Source of the DNA: Bacillus manliponensis
GTDB lineage: Bacteria > Bacillota > Bacilli > Bacillales > Bacillaceae_G
Direction: 5' to 3'
Length of the DNA: 64,000 nucleotides
Assembly: GCF_000712595.1 (NCBI RefSeq)
Contig: NZ_JOTN01000001.1
Span: 295,901-359,900 of the forward strand
Shown: positions 30,126-39,300 of the stretch, in pieces
Position numbering within the stretch: position 1 is the stretch's first letter
Layout: every line of letters begins with the position of its first letter
Position numbers and translations under genes: made by a program
Notes under the pieces: model-generated
Databases searched by the model: none
What the model saw: only the letters and a program-made list of their open reading frames with translations
Told to the model about the DNA's origin: nothing

Positions 30126-30425
30126 TCAAGAACGTAAAAAAGTTTCTAATTCCTCATCATTACATAAATCATTTTCAATACAGAGCTTTGCTGTGACTTT
30201 TAAACTTTCAATCAAACATGCGATGTCCATCGTTTCATAATGCGCCGTATCTCCCTCTATTCTCACATCATCTTCATCATAATTTATAAAAACTTTCAAC
30301 AAAATTTTATCCGTCTTCACTTCTACAATATGTACAACGAAAAATTTACGCTGTAAATCAATTGTAACGAAATCAAAGTGCTCAACTAAGTCTAAACTTG
30401 CATAACTCGTAAAATCATTCTCCAC
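30126..30425 (-). CDS. Hypothetical 99-residue protein
   Basis: Soluble, acidic and probably alpha/beta: FFVVHIVEVKTDKILLKVFI alternates like beta strands, then a helical C-terminus with Cys residues (IACLIESLKVTAKLCIENDL). GTG start at 30425 with GGGGGG upstream. Divergent from clsB and upstream of fadF on the same strand. I recognise no family. Confidence 0.65.
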   Translation of the reverse strand: MENDFTSYASLDLVEHFDFVTIDLQRKFFVVHIVEVKTDKILLKVFINYDEDDVRIEGDTAHYETMDIACLIESLKVTAKLCIENDLCNDEELETFLRS

Positions 30426-30558
30426 TCAAATCCCCCCAATCTTTACATAGTGTTCTATATCACTTCAGAATTTCCTTTTCCACAAAAAATAAGAATGTCT
30501 TCCCTCCCTTTTGCTCAACCTATAAAAACATAACCAAACTGAAAAGTATGGAGGTAAT

Positions 30559-31758
30559 TTGACGATGATCTTTTTATCTCTCTTTTTTATATTTCTTTTG
30601 CTATGGCTCGTATTTGATTTTACATACGGTAGAAAGTTATATATTCAGAAGTTAAAGCCACTGTCGTTTCCACTTCGCCATAGTAACTTTCAGCTATATA
30701 CATCCGGTCAAACATTATACGATAACTTATTTTTTGATATTGCACATGCAAAAGAACATATACATATTTTATTTTTTATCGTAAAAAATGATGAAGTGAG
30801 TCATACCTTTTTAAATCTTCTTATGAAAAAAGCGAAAGAAGGAATTGAAGTACGTTTATTACTTGATCGTCTTGGAAGTCATTATGTATCAAAAGAAACG
30901 ATTACACAATTACGAGAGCATGGCATCGCGTTTTCTTTTAGTCATAAAATCCGTCCACCCTTCCTTTTCTTCTCTGCCAATCAAAGGAACCACCGGAAAA
31001 TTACAATCATCGATGGAGAAATTGGTTACTTAGGAGGATTTAATATCGGAGAAGAATATTTAGGGCACGATCCAAACCTTGGGCCGTGGCGGGACTATCA
31101 CCTACGAATAACAGGAGAAGGCGTTCTTGATTTACAAAACCAATTTTTACACGATTGGCAAGGTGATACGAAAGAAAAATTACTACAGGAAGCACGCTTT
31201 TTTAAATCGTTACAAAAAGGAACTACTCCTCATCAGTTCGTCCCAACAAATGGGGTGTATTTAGAAGAAACGTTTTTACACTTAATCCAAAAAGCAGAAA
31301 AAAAATTATATATCGGTACACCCTATTTTATTCCAGGAAAAAAAGTATTACATGCTCTTCAAACTGCAATGAAACGGGGTGTACAAATTACGATCCTTGT
31401 CCCTAAAAAAGCAGATCATCCATTTGTACGGGAAGCAAAACTTCCATACTGTCGCAATTTAATTGCAGCTGGCTGCAACATTTATGAATTTCAAAACGGT
31501 TTTTTTCACGCTAAGCTCATTATGATAGATGATCAAATTTGTGATATTGGTACAGCAAATTTTGATATGAGAAGTTTATATATCAACCATGAAATCAACT
31601 GCATCATATACGATTCCTCCTTTTTAGAACAAGTAAAAGCAGCCATTCAACAAGACATAGAAGCTTCCATACTGCTTTCACTTCAAGATGTTTCACCGAA
31701 AACACTTTTAAGTAAAATGAAAGAATGGATTGGCACTGTCTTTTCATATTTTTTATAA
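30559..31758 (+). CDS. clsB: Cardiolipin synthase, PLD family (YwjE/ClsB-like)
   Basis: One N-terminal membrane anchor (IFLSLFFIFLLLWLVF), then two phospholipase D motifs: HRKITIIDGEIGYLGGFN and HAKLIMIDDQICDIGTANF. Joins two phosphatidylglycerols to make cardiolipin at the membrane. 399 residues from the TTG, or 397 from the ATG at 30565; GGAGG spacing allows either. The stop codon lies inside the ATAAA end of a bcr1-type repeat. Confidence 0.9.
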   Translation: MTMIFLSLFFIFLLLWLVFDFTYGRKLYIQKLKPLSFPLRHSNFQLYTSGQTLYDNLFFDIAHAKEHIHILFFIVKNDEVSHTFLNLLMKKAKEGIEVRLLLDRLGSHYVSKETITQLREHGIAFSFSHKIRPPFLFFSANQRNHRKITIIDGEIGYLGGFNIGEEYLGHDPNLGPWRDYHLRITGEGVLDLQNQFLHDWQGDTKEKLLQEARFFKSLQKGTTPHQFVPTNGVYLEETFLHLIQKAEKKLYIGTPYFIPGKKVLHALQTAMKRGVQITILVPKKADHPFVREAKLPYCRNLIAAGCNIYEFQNGFFHAKLIMIDDQICDIGTANFDMRSLYINHEINCIIYDSSFLEQVKAAIQQDIEASILLSLQDVSPKTLLSKMKEWIGTVFSYFL

Positions 31759-31850
31759 AGTGAAACTTCACTCAGTGGGAGTTTTCTCCATCCTCCACTG
31801 AGTGTCAGCCCGACCAATCGGGCTTTTACGGGCTGTTAATGCGGGATAAA
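31755..31850 (+). repeat. bcr1-type repeat, 96 bases, internally shortened
   Basis: Bounded by ATAAA at both ends (31755-31759 and 31846-31850). Left end GTGAAACTTCACTCAGTGGG, central stem GTGGAGGATG-like, then AGCCCG/CGGGCT hairpin and the right end TTAATGCGGGATAAA. It shares both ends and the middle with the 154-base copy after uvsE, but lacks about 58 bases. Confidence 0.75.
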
Positions 31851-31871
31851 GCAAGGAAAGGTTTGATACAA

Positions 31872-32825
31872 ATGAAAATACGATTTGGCTACGTCTCACA
31901 CGCACTTGCGCTGTGGGACTGCTCTCCATCAAAAACAATGACTTTTACAAGGTGGAAAGCACTTGAAAAACAAGAACGAAAAGAAAAGTTATACGAGATA
32001 ACAAAACAAAATTTATTACATACATTGCGAATTTTACATTATAATATCGCTCATGAAATCCCATTATATCGTCTCTCTTCCTCGATTGTTCCACTCGCAA
32101 CACATCCAGAGGTCGACTTTGACTACTTAAATCTCTTTAAAGAAACATGGAAAGAAATAGGACAGCTAATTAAAAAACATCAGTTACGTATCAGTTTCCA
32201 CCCAAATCAATTCACTCTATTTACGAGCGATAAACCACATATTACAAACAATGCTGTACACGATATGACTTATCATTACAATGTATTACATGCAATGGGG
32301 CTCGCTAATTCTTCCTATATTAACATTCATGTTGGTGGTGCATATGGCAATAAAGAAAAAGCTCTACTTCGCTTTCATGAAAATATAAAGAAACTTCCTA
32401 ACCATATCAAAAAACAAATGACACTCGAAAATGATGATAAAACATATACAACATCGGAAACGTTATCTGTTTGTCAAAAAGAACAGATCCCTTTCGTTTT
32501 CGACTATCACCATCACGTTGCCAATCTTTGCGAAGAATCGCTCGAATTATTACTACCTTCTATTTTTGATACGTGGGATCACACAAATGCACTGCCAAAA
32601 GTTCATATTTCATCACCAAGGTCGCCTAAAGAATTCCGTGCTCACTCAGATTATATAGATCTTTCGTTTATTCGACCTTTTTTATCTACTGCTAAAGAAC
32701 TCGGGCGAGACTTCGATGTTATGATTGAAAGTAAAAAGAAAGATTTAGCCCTTTTCCAATTAGTAGAAGAGATTTCTTCGATAAGAGGCGTAAAAAGAAA
32801 AAGTTCCTGTGTAATAGAATATTAA
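31872..32825 (+). CDS. uvsE: UV DNA damage endonuclease
   Basis: Nicks DNA 5' to UV photoproducts (TIM-barrel, metal-dependent). Family marks: [21 protein letters not shown] at the N-terminus, [30 protein letters not shown] and LENDDKTYT metal-ligand segments, FDYHHHVAN. The longest ORF starts at 31839 inside the repeat; the true start is the ATG at 31872 (317 residues), preceded by GGAAAGG. Bracketed by two bcr1-type repeats. Confidence 0.93.
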   Translation: MKIRFGYVSHALALWDCSPSKTMTFTRWKALEKQERKEKLYEITKQNLLHTLRILHYNIAHEIPLYRLSSSIVPLATHPEVDFDYLNLFKETWKEIGQLIKKHQLRISFHPNQFTLFTSDKPHITNNAVHDMTYHYNVLHAMGLANSSYINIHVGGAYGNKEKALLRFHENIKKLPNHIKKQMTLENDDKTYTTSETLSVCQKEQIPFVFDYHHHVANLCEESLELLLPSIFDTWDHTNALPKVHISSPRSPKEFRAHSDYIDLSFIRPFLSTAKELGRDFDVMIESKKKDLALFQLVEEISSIRGVKRKSSCVIEY

Positions 32826-32874
32826 AATTAAAAGATTTTCCTATAATTGTTATGTGTTATTATTTATATTATGG

Positions 32875-33028
32875 ATAAAGTGAAACTTCAATCAGTGGGG
32901 CTCTATCCCCCACTGATTGTCAGCCTGACCAATCGGGCTTTTACGGGATGTTAATCTCCCACCTAAACTTCTCTAAATCCTCTAAGTTTTGAGGTGGAAG
33001 TCTTACAGCCCGCAAATAGCGGGATAAT
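32875..33028 (+). repeat. Full-length bcr1-type repeat, 154 bases
   Basis: Starts ATAAAGTGAAACTTCAATCA, ends ATAGCGGGATAAT. The 5-base ends ATAAA/ATAAT resemble the TTTAT duplication of bcr1. Contains nested stems: TCAGTGGGG/CCCCACTGA, AGCCtGACCAATCGGGCT, and CCACCTAAAACTT-type arms (CCCACCT/AGGTGG). Length agrees with the roughly 155-base bcr1 family of the B. cereus group (from memory). Confidence 0.75.
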
Positions 33029-33051
33029 TTCATGGAATTAGGGGGGATGAT

Positions 33052-35742
33052 ATGCAACAAATAACAAAACATATCATGTTCATTACAACTTATAGCCTAT
33101 TCTTTCTTATATGGATTTTAGCAGTCCCCTCTCATACTCTTATACAAGAATGGGGAACTCTATTTCTTTTTTACTTTGCATCCGCACTTTCAGCTTACTG
33201 GATTTTCAAAAGGATTCGATCTAGTACAGGGCATATAAAAATTTTTTGGTCACTTATTTTATGCACATGCATATCCGGGTGTTTAATGGAAATTAGGTTG
33301 TTTTTAAAAGCTTCATCTATTTATGAACAAGAAATCTTTTCTTTTGATGCAGTACCTTTTTTTCTATTACAATATGGTTTACTATTTATTGCGTTTACAT
33401 ATGAATTTATTAATAGACATTCCATAACAACATTTTTGCAATTTTTATTTGATAGTGTTTTTATCACTTTTACAACGTTTTATTTCATGTTTAATATTGT
33501 GCTAAATGTTCCAAGTATCAAAAGCCTATCCTTAGAAATGTGGCTAGGGACATTTTATTTTATTGCACAATCTCTCTTTGTATATGCTGTTATCAGTTTG
33601 TACAAAATGGGTCACAAGCACATTGCAAGTGGGAGAGCATTAGCACTAGGATTTTTTATAATCCTTATATATGGTTATATACATACCTTTAAAGAAGCCC
33701 GTGGATCTATCATTTCTCCAGAGTTTACTTATTTTATTCATACAGTATCTTTATTACTGATTGGATTTGCTAGCTTGTTGTATGAGGAGAAAACAGCAGT
33801 TCATGTGCAAAAAAGGAAATTGTACGCTCGATTGGATGGCCCTCGTGCATTCCTTCCTTATTTGTGCATACTCGCAATTTTATCCTTTGTAGTTTCGGAT
33901 ATGAAAGAGCATCAAAATATATTAATAGGATTAGGCATTTCACTAGGACTATTATTATGTAGACAAGCTCTTATGTGGAAAGAACATAAAGATTTATTAT
34001 ATACATATCAAGGGTTAAATGAGCAACTAGAAGTCAAAGTGAAAGAAGGCATTCAAGCACTAGCAAAAAGTGAACAACAATATAAATCATTATTTAAAGA
34101 ACATCCAGACGCTGTATTTTCACTTGATATGAATGGAAATTTCCAACGTGCAAACGGAGCTTGTACAGAATTATTTGCTTCTTATTACAATGAATTTATC
34201 GGACATTCTTTTAAAGATTTTATTGTAGATGAAGATTGTCATATCGCCAAAGCCGCGATGTTCCGAGCGAAAAAAGGGATGTCTCAAACATTTGAAGTAC
34301 GCACCTATACAAAAAAAGATACATACCATCACTTACATATTACGTTAATTCCAACAACAGTTAAAAAAAAGGTTATTGGGATGTTTGGAATTGCTCGCGA
34401 TATTACAGAGTTACAACAAAAGCAACAACAAATTGAACATATGGCGTTTCATGATGCACTCACAGGTCTTCCAAACCGAAGAAAATTTGAAGAAGATCTA
34501 CTCGTTGCACTGCAACGCGCGAATAAACAAAAAACAAATGTGTCCGTCTTATTTATCGACTTGGACCGCTTTAAAAAAGTAAATGATCGCCTTGGTCACG
34601 ATATTGGAGATTTATTGTTAGTTGAAGTTGCAAACCGATTAAAACGGTGTTTACGTGGTAATGATGTTGTTGCACGACAAGGTGGAGACGAGTTCACAAT
34701 CTTTTTATCGGATATGCATAAAGAAAATGCCGCCTCTCTTATTGGCGCGTGTTTATTACAAGAACTTAATAAACCAATTTATATTAAGCAGCATGAGCTA
34801 CATATTACACCAAGTATCGGCATTTCATCATATCCATTTGATGGAACGGATCCAACTGAATTAATGAAAAATGCTGATATTGCTATGTACCATGCAAAAG
34901 CAACTGGAAAAAACAAAGTCGTCCTTTTCTCAGAAGAAATGAGCATACTTGAAACTGAAGGGTACTTTTTAGAAAGCGAGCTTTCTAAAGCATTAAAGCA
35001 AGACGAGTTTTACTTACAATATCAGCCACAAGTAAGTACGACTTCAAACGAGATTATCGGATTTGAAGCACTTGTTCGTTGGAAACATCCAAAGCTCGGC
35101 GTTGTTCCGCCAGCTCAATTTATTCCTATCGCGGAGGAAACAGGATTTATTATTAAGCTTGGTGAATGGGTTCTTCGTACAGCTTGCAAGCAAGCAAAAG
35201 AATGGCATGACGAAGGTTTTACTCATTTAACAGTAGCTGTCAACTTATCACCAGCTCAGTTTAATCATGTAAACTTACTTCCAACAATTAAGCAAGTTTT
35301 AAAAGAAACAGCTTTATCACCAGAAACATTAAACTTAGAAATTACCGAAAGCATTGCCATCAATAAAGAAGAAACGGTTATTCAACGACTTCAAGAGCTC
35401 CAAACGCTTGGTATTAAAATTTCAATTGATGACTTTGGAACAGGATATAGCTCTCTTTCTTATTTAACGAAATATCCAATACATACACTAAAAATCGCAC
35501 GAGAATTTATTCATGAAATCGAAAACAGTCCATTGGAAGAAGCTATTACTTCTTCTATTATTACATTAGCGAAAAACTTACAGCTTACAGTCATCGCAGA
35601 AGGCGTAGAAACAGATGAACAAAGACTATTTCTACATAACCAACATTGCGATCAAATTCAAGGATTTTTAATTAGTAAGCCTATTTATCCAGAAGAAGTG
35701 TGGAATTTATTAAAAGTAAATGTACGACTTCAAACGAATTAA
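33052..35742 (+). CDS. Membrane PAS-GGDEF-EAL cyclic-di-GMP protein
   Basis: 896 residues. About eight membrane helices (residues 5-310), a PAS domain (about 340-455), GGDEF domain (about 465-620) and EAL domain (about 640-890). The GGDEF motif is exact (544-548) and an inhibitory RxxD site (535-538) lies five residues before it. The EAL motif (672-674) and the metal segments NLEITES and DDFGTGYSSL are intact. It could both make and break c-di-GMP; which activity dominates cannot be read. Ribosome site TTAGGGGGG. Confidence 0.93.
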   Translation: MQQITKHIMFITTYSLFFLIWILAVPSHTLIQEWGTLFLFYFASALSAYWIFKRIRSSTGHIKIFWSLILCTCISGCLMEIRLFLKASSIYEQEIFSFDAVPFFLLQYGLLFIAFTYEFINRHSITTFLQFLFDSVFITFTTFYFMFNIVLNVPSIKSLSLEMWLGTFYFIAQSLFVYAVISLYKMGHKHIASGRALALGFFIILIYGYIHTFKEARGSIISPEFTYFIHTVSLLLIGFASLLYEEKTAVHVQKRKLYARLDGPRAFLPYLCILAILSFVVSDMKEHQNILIGLGISLGLLLCRQALMWKEHKDLLYTYQGLNEQLEVKVKEGIQALAKSEQQYKSLFKEHPDAVFSLDMNGNFQRANGACTELFASYYNEFIGHSFKDFIVDEDCHIAKAAMFRAKKGMSQTFEVRTYTKKDTYHHLHITLIPTTVKKKVIGMFGIARDITELQQKQQQIEHMAFHDALTGLPNRRKFEEDLLVALQRANKQKTNVSVLFIDLDRFKKVNDRLGHDIGDLLLVEVANRLKRCLRGNDVVARQGGDEFTIFLSDMHKENAASLIGACLLQELNKPIYIKQHELHITPSIGISSYPFDGTDPTELMKNADIAMYHAKATGKNKVVLFSEEMSILETEGYFLESELSKALKQDEFYLQYQPQVSTTSNEIIGFEALVRWKHPKLGVVPPAQFIPIAEETGFIIKLGEWVLRTACKQAKEWHDEGFTHLTVAVNLSPAQFNHVNLLPTIKQVLKETALSPETLNLEITESIAINKEETVIQRLQELQTLGIKISIDDFGTGYSSLSYLTKYPIHTLKIAREFIHEIENSPLEEAITSSIITLAKNLQLTVIAEGVETDEQRLFLHNQHCDQIQGFLISKPIYPEEVWNLLKVNVRLQTN

Positions 35743-35769
35743 CAAAGCCGCTCTACATAGAGCGGCTCT

Positions 35770-36372
35770 TCATATCCAACCTTTTTCTTCAGCAATCGTA
35801 ATTGCTTCAATTCGATTTTTTGCTTGTAATTTCATTAATACATCAGAAATATAATTGCGTACGGTCCCCGCTGAAAGGTATAGCTCGCTTGCAATTTCAT
35901 TTGTTGTCTTCCCTTCTCGGGCAAGCAGTAATACCTCTTTTTCACGCTCCGTTAACGGATTTTGCTCTTGCCAAAGTCCATACATGAGCTCTGGAGAAAT
36001 TTCACGTTTTCCTTCTATCACTTTTCGAATAGAAGCAGCTAAATCTTCGCTCGGACTATCTTTTAACAAATAACCGTGCACATTTGCTTTCATCGCTCTC
36101 TCAAAGTATCCAGGTCTAGCAAAAGTCGTTACTATCATCACCTTACATGCTAATCCTCTTTCTTGAATAACTTCAGCTACATCTAACCCCGTTTGCATCG
36201 GCATTTCAATATCCATAATCGCTACATGCGGCTGAAGCTTTTCAATTAACTTAAGCGCCTCTTCCCCATTTGCAGCTTGCCCAACAACTTCTATATCATC
36301 TTCTAAATCAAGAAGAGCTGCTAATGCCCCGCGCAACATTCGTTGATCTTCTGCTATTATGATTTGAATCAT
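35770..36372 (-). CDS. NarL-type response regulator (YvfU-like)
   Basis: Receiver domain with Asp54 (VAIMDIEMPMQTG) and an HTH of the LuxR type (LTEREKEVLLLAREGKTTNEIA then LYLSAGTVRNYISDVLMKL). 200 residues. The start overlaps the kinase stop (ATGA). It ends a four-gene set with an ABC transporter. The dyad at 39196-39213 is a candidate target. Confidence 0.93.
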   Translation of the reverse strand: MIQIIIAEDQRMLRGALAALLDLEDDIEVVGQAANGEEALKLIEKLQPHVAIMDIEMPMQTGLDVAEVIQERGLACKVMIVTTFARPGYFERAMKANVHGYLLKDSPSEDLAASIRKVIEGKREISPELMYGLWQEQNPLTEREKEVLLLAREGKTTNEIASELYLSAGTVRNYISDVLMKLQAKNRIEAITIAEEKGWI

Positions 36373-37487
36373 ACCGTCTCCTCAACCTTCCTTGCCCTTA
36401 TCACAACCGGTATTTGTATCGTAACTGTTGTTCCTTCCTGCACACTCTCTATTGCTAACATGCCATCAATGAGCACTAACCTTTCTTTCATCCCTAAAAT
36501 GCCATTTCCATCTCCACTTGTTTTCATACCGATTCCATTATCTTTTACACGTAAAACAATATATCCTTCCTTTTCACATAAATGGATTTGGCATTCTTTC
36601 GCTTTACTATGCTTTACAACATTTGTTACGACTTCACGTAAGCACATCCCAACGATATTTTGTTCAAGTTTTGATAAAGCATCTACCTTTGCATATTGTT
36701 CCACGTGTAACAATATGTCGGCAGCTCTTAAAATATTTTGCGCATGCTCTATTTCTTCTTCAATTGTAATCATACGCATATCAGAAATTAATTCTCGCAG
36801 CTGTTTTAAGGCCGTTCTTGCTGTTTGTGAAATTTCCTTTGCCTCCATCCGCGCACGCTCCGGATTTTTCACCGTAAGCTTTTCAACAAGTTCACCCTTT
36901 AATGTAATAAGAGATAGAGTATGGCCTAACGTATCATGCAAGTCTCTTGCAATCCTTTCTCTTTCTTCACGTTTTACAAGAGTCTCAATATGTTTATTCG
37001 CTTCCATTAACTGCACTTGCAATTCTTTTTTTTCATAGAAATTGCGCATTCCAAAAGGTGAAACTAACATAAGGACAAGCATCGGTGCTACATTTAAGAA
37101 GGATATATCATCACCTCGTAACAGAAAAACAAGAACGAGCATCGTTACGAGTAATGATACTAAAAGGCGAAATGACTTCTTTGTTGGTGCAAATCCAATT
37201 GCATACGCTGTAAAAAACCCCATAAAAATATGATGCGGCTCATAAAAAAAAGCATAGAAAAATGTAGTCGCAATTTGAATACAAGCCCACATGACAAATG
37301 TTTTACTTACAAAATAAAGCTGGCGATATGCTACGATAAACAAAAGCATCATACCGCCACCTACGTATAATTCCCATCCCGATTGCTGAAGTAATGTCGC
37401 AATTGGAAGTGTTAAATATACGAGCCACATATATGGAAAGAAACCCATGTGTCTCGGAAAAATCTCAAATTCCCTCTCTTCTATCAC
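36369..37487 (-). CDS. Sensor histidine kinase (YvfT-like)
   Basis: Five or six membrane helices (residues 15-145) and a HisKA_3 dimerisation domain with phospho-His184 in RERERIARDLHDTLGHTLS. The HATPase has VTNVVKHSKAKECQIHL and DNGIGMKTSGDGNGILGMKERL. 372 residues, with no large outer sensor domain, so it probably senses the membrane or its partner transporter. The GTG start abuts the permease stop; ATGA overlap with the regulator gene. Confidence 0.92.
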   Translation of the reverse strand: MIEEREFEIFPRHMGFFPYMWLVYLTLPIATLLQQSGWELYVGGGMMLLFIVAYRQLYFVSKTFVMWACIQIATTFFYAFFYEPHHIFMGFFTAYAIGFAPTKKSFRLLVSLLVTMLVLVFLLRGDDISFLNVAPMLVLMLVSPFGMRNFYEKKELQVQLMEANKHIETLVKREERERIARDLHDTLGHTLSLITLKGELVEKLTVKNPERARMEAKEISQTARTALKQLRELISDMRMITIEEEIEHAQNILRAADILLHVEQYAKVDALSKLEQNIVGMCLREVVTNVVKHSKAKECQIHLCEKEGYIVLRVKDNGIGMKTSGDGNGILGMKERLVLIDGMLAIESVQEGTTVTIQIPVVIRARKVEETV

Positions 37488-38222
37488 TTATACCGCTTCC
37501 TGTCTTTTTCGTATATAAACAGAAATTACGACGAAGATGACAAAGTATCCTGCTAACACAGCAATATTTTCCCAAGATATTGATTTCCCAGCTACAATAT
37601 CCCATGCACCGCTACCAAAATGATATGTTGGTGTCCATTCTCCAATACTTCTTAACGTACTTGGCAATACTTGAATTGGCATCCAAAGTCCCCCTACAAG
37701 CGCTAAGCACATATTTAAAATGTTAGCCAGGCCTGTTGCCGCATCTACCTTTCGAATGGAACTAATAATGGTGCCAAGCGCTAAAAATGGTGTGACACCA
37801 ATTAATAACCATAAACCAGCACCTAACCATTGAGAGAGAGTTAGCTCAATATCATTGATCAAAATACCAGCTACGAAAATTATGACAATAGAAAAGAAGT
37901 TTACAATGGTTTGTGCAACAATTTTCGCTCCTAAGTATGCCCCTTCAGAGAGTGGTGTAATTTTGATTAGTTTCGTCCAACCTTGCCCTCTTTCTTGTGA
38001 TAATCCTACTCCAAAACTAAATAATGCCGTTGCAACAATACTAAAAGTCGTCATAGAAATTAAATAGTGAGCTTTCCACGCTGCGTCGTTATCTGGCACA
38101 CTCACTACATTTGTAAAAATATAATAAAAAATAACGGGCATGAGTAAAGAGAAAAGAATAAAAAATTTATTACGAAACGTACGTAATACTTCAATTTTAC
38201 TTTGCATTAAAAATGCCCTCAT
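37488..38222 (-). CDS. ABC-2 type transporter permease (YvfS-like)
   Basis: 244 residues with about six membrane helices (for example FILFSLLMPVIFYYIFTNVV and VSLLSYVIFVVIS-like ends) and the ABC-2 signature region GVGLSQERGQGWTKLIKITPLS. Exporter half. Start overlaps the ATPase stop (ATGA), so translation is coupled. Confidence 0.9.
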   Translation of the reverse strand: MRAFLMQSKIEVLRTFRNKFFILFSLLMPVIFYYIFTNVVSVPDNDAAWKAHYLISMTTFSIVATALFSFGVGLSQERGQGWTKLIKITPLSEGAYLGAKIVAQTIVNFFSIVIIFVAGILINDIELTLSQWLGAGLWLLIGVTPFLALGTIISSIRKVDAATGLANILNMCLALVGGLWMPIQVLPSTLRSIGEWTPTYHFGSGAWDIVAGKSISWENIAVLAGYFVIFVVISVYIRKRQEAV

Positions 38223-39121
38223 ACAGCCTTCTCCTCCTCTTTTTCAACAAACTGCTGGAATGCTTCATCTAATCCACCGCGTTCTACTTCAATCTCCATA
38301 ACAGGCACATTTTTAATGAAAATTTCTCGTAAAGTCATATCTGCATCATCTGTCATTAACATAAAACGCTGCTTTTCTCGATACACATCTGTTACATAAG
38401 GTAGACTACGGAGCATAGTTAGCGGCACTTCTTCTTTCAATTCAAACGAAATCTTCTTTTGTAAAATAGTTGATTTCATCTCATTTGGCGTACGATCAGC
38501 AATTACCCTTCCATTTGCTAATAATAAAATGCGGTCCGCAAGCGCATCTGCTTCCTCTAAATAATGCGTTGTTAAAATAATTGTTTTCCCTTCATTCGTT
38601 AAATTCCGCATCGTATCCCAAAATGATTTTCTCGACGCAATGTCCATACCCACGGTCGGCTCGTCTAAAAAGATTACATCTGGATTTCCTGCAAGCGCAA
38701 GCGCAAAGTTCAAACGTCTTTTTTGCCCACCCGATAACGTTTCACAACGCTTTTTTCTTTCTTTTTGTAAATTTGCTAACTGAAGTAACGTCTCTTTTTT
38801 CATCGGATTTTGATAATAACTACAAAACAAATCGATTACCTCTTCAACAGAAACGCTATCGATTACGCTCACTTCTTGAAGCATCCCACCAATTTTATTG
38901 CGAACATCTTTATGTGTTGGATCATTCCCACATATTAAAACTTTTCCTTCCGAAGGTTTCTGCAATCCAAGCATCATCGAAATCATCGTTGTTTTTCCGG
39001 CACCATTTGGACCGAGAAGTGCTATAATTTCTCCCTTCTTCACAGAAAAGGAAACATCATTGACTGCTTTTTTATCTTTAAATACTTTTGACACACCATT
39101 CACTTCAATAATATGTTCCAT
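38219..39121 (-). CDS. ABC transporter ATP-binding protein (YvfR-like)
   Basis: 300 residues. Walker A GPNGAGKTT, signature LSGGQKRR, Walker B PDVIFLDEPTVGMD, H-loop TTHYLEEAD. The C-terminal extension of about 80 residues is typical of drug, antibiotic or linearmycin-type exporters. First gene of the four-gene operon; ATPase, permease, kinase and regulator order matches B. subtilis yvfRSTU. Substrate unknown. Confidence 0.92.
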   Translation of the reverse strand: MEHIIEVNGVSKVFKDKKAVNDVSFSVKKGEIIALLGPNGAGKTTMISMMLGLQKPSEGKVLICGNDPTHKDVRNKIGGMLQEVSVIDSVSVEEVIDLFCSYYQNPMKKETLLQLANLQKERKKRCETLSGGQKRRLNFALALAGNPDVIFLDEPTVGMDIASRKSFWDTMRNLTNEGKTIILTTHYLEEADALADRILLLANGRVIADRTPNEMKSTILQKKISFELKEEVPLTMLRSLPYVTDVYREKQRFMLMTDDADMTLREIFIKNVPVMEIEVERGGLDEAFQQFVEKEEEKAV

Positions 39122-39195
39122 CTCTCCACCTCCATCGTTAATTTCATTTTACGAAGAGGAGAATTCCAAAAACAGTAATTTAAGTAATAATATAC

Positions 39196-39213
39196 ATATG
39201 ACAAACGTCATAT
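39196..39213. promoter_or_regulatory. Perfect dyad upstream of the ABC/two-component operon
   Basis: ATATGAC-N4-GTCATAT, 75 bases before the ATPase start. The TGAC-N4-GTCA core resembles sites of NarL-family regulators such as DesR, so autoregulation by the operon's own regulator is plausible. It also lies upstream of the divergent map gene. Confidence 0.45.
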
Positions 39214-39300
39214 ACTACCTTCACACTTCTCCATTCAGTAGCAGGAGGAAAATAAACATGTTACAATCATGAGAGATGTTTATTCGAGGAAGGACAGTGG

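Noticed and set aside
31839-31871. Upstream extension of uvsE to an ATG inside the repeat
   Set aside because: The extra 11 codons are repeat sequence, and the family N-terminus starts at the ATG at 31872 with its own ribosome site.
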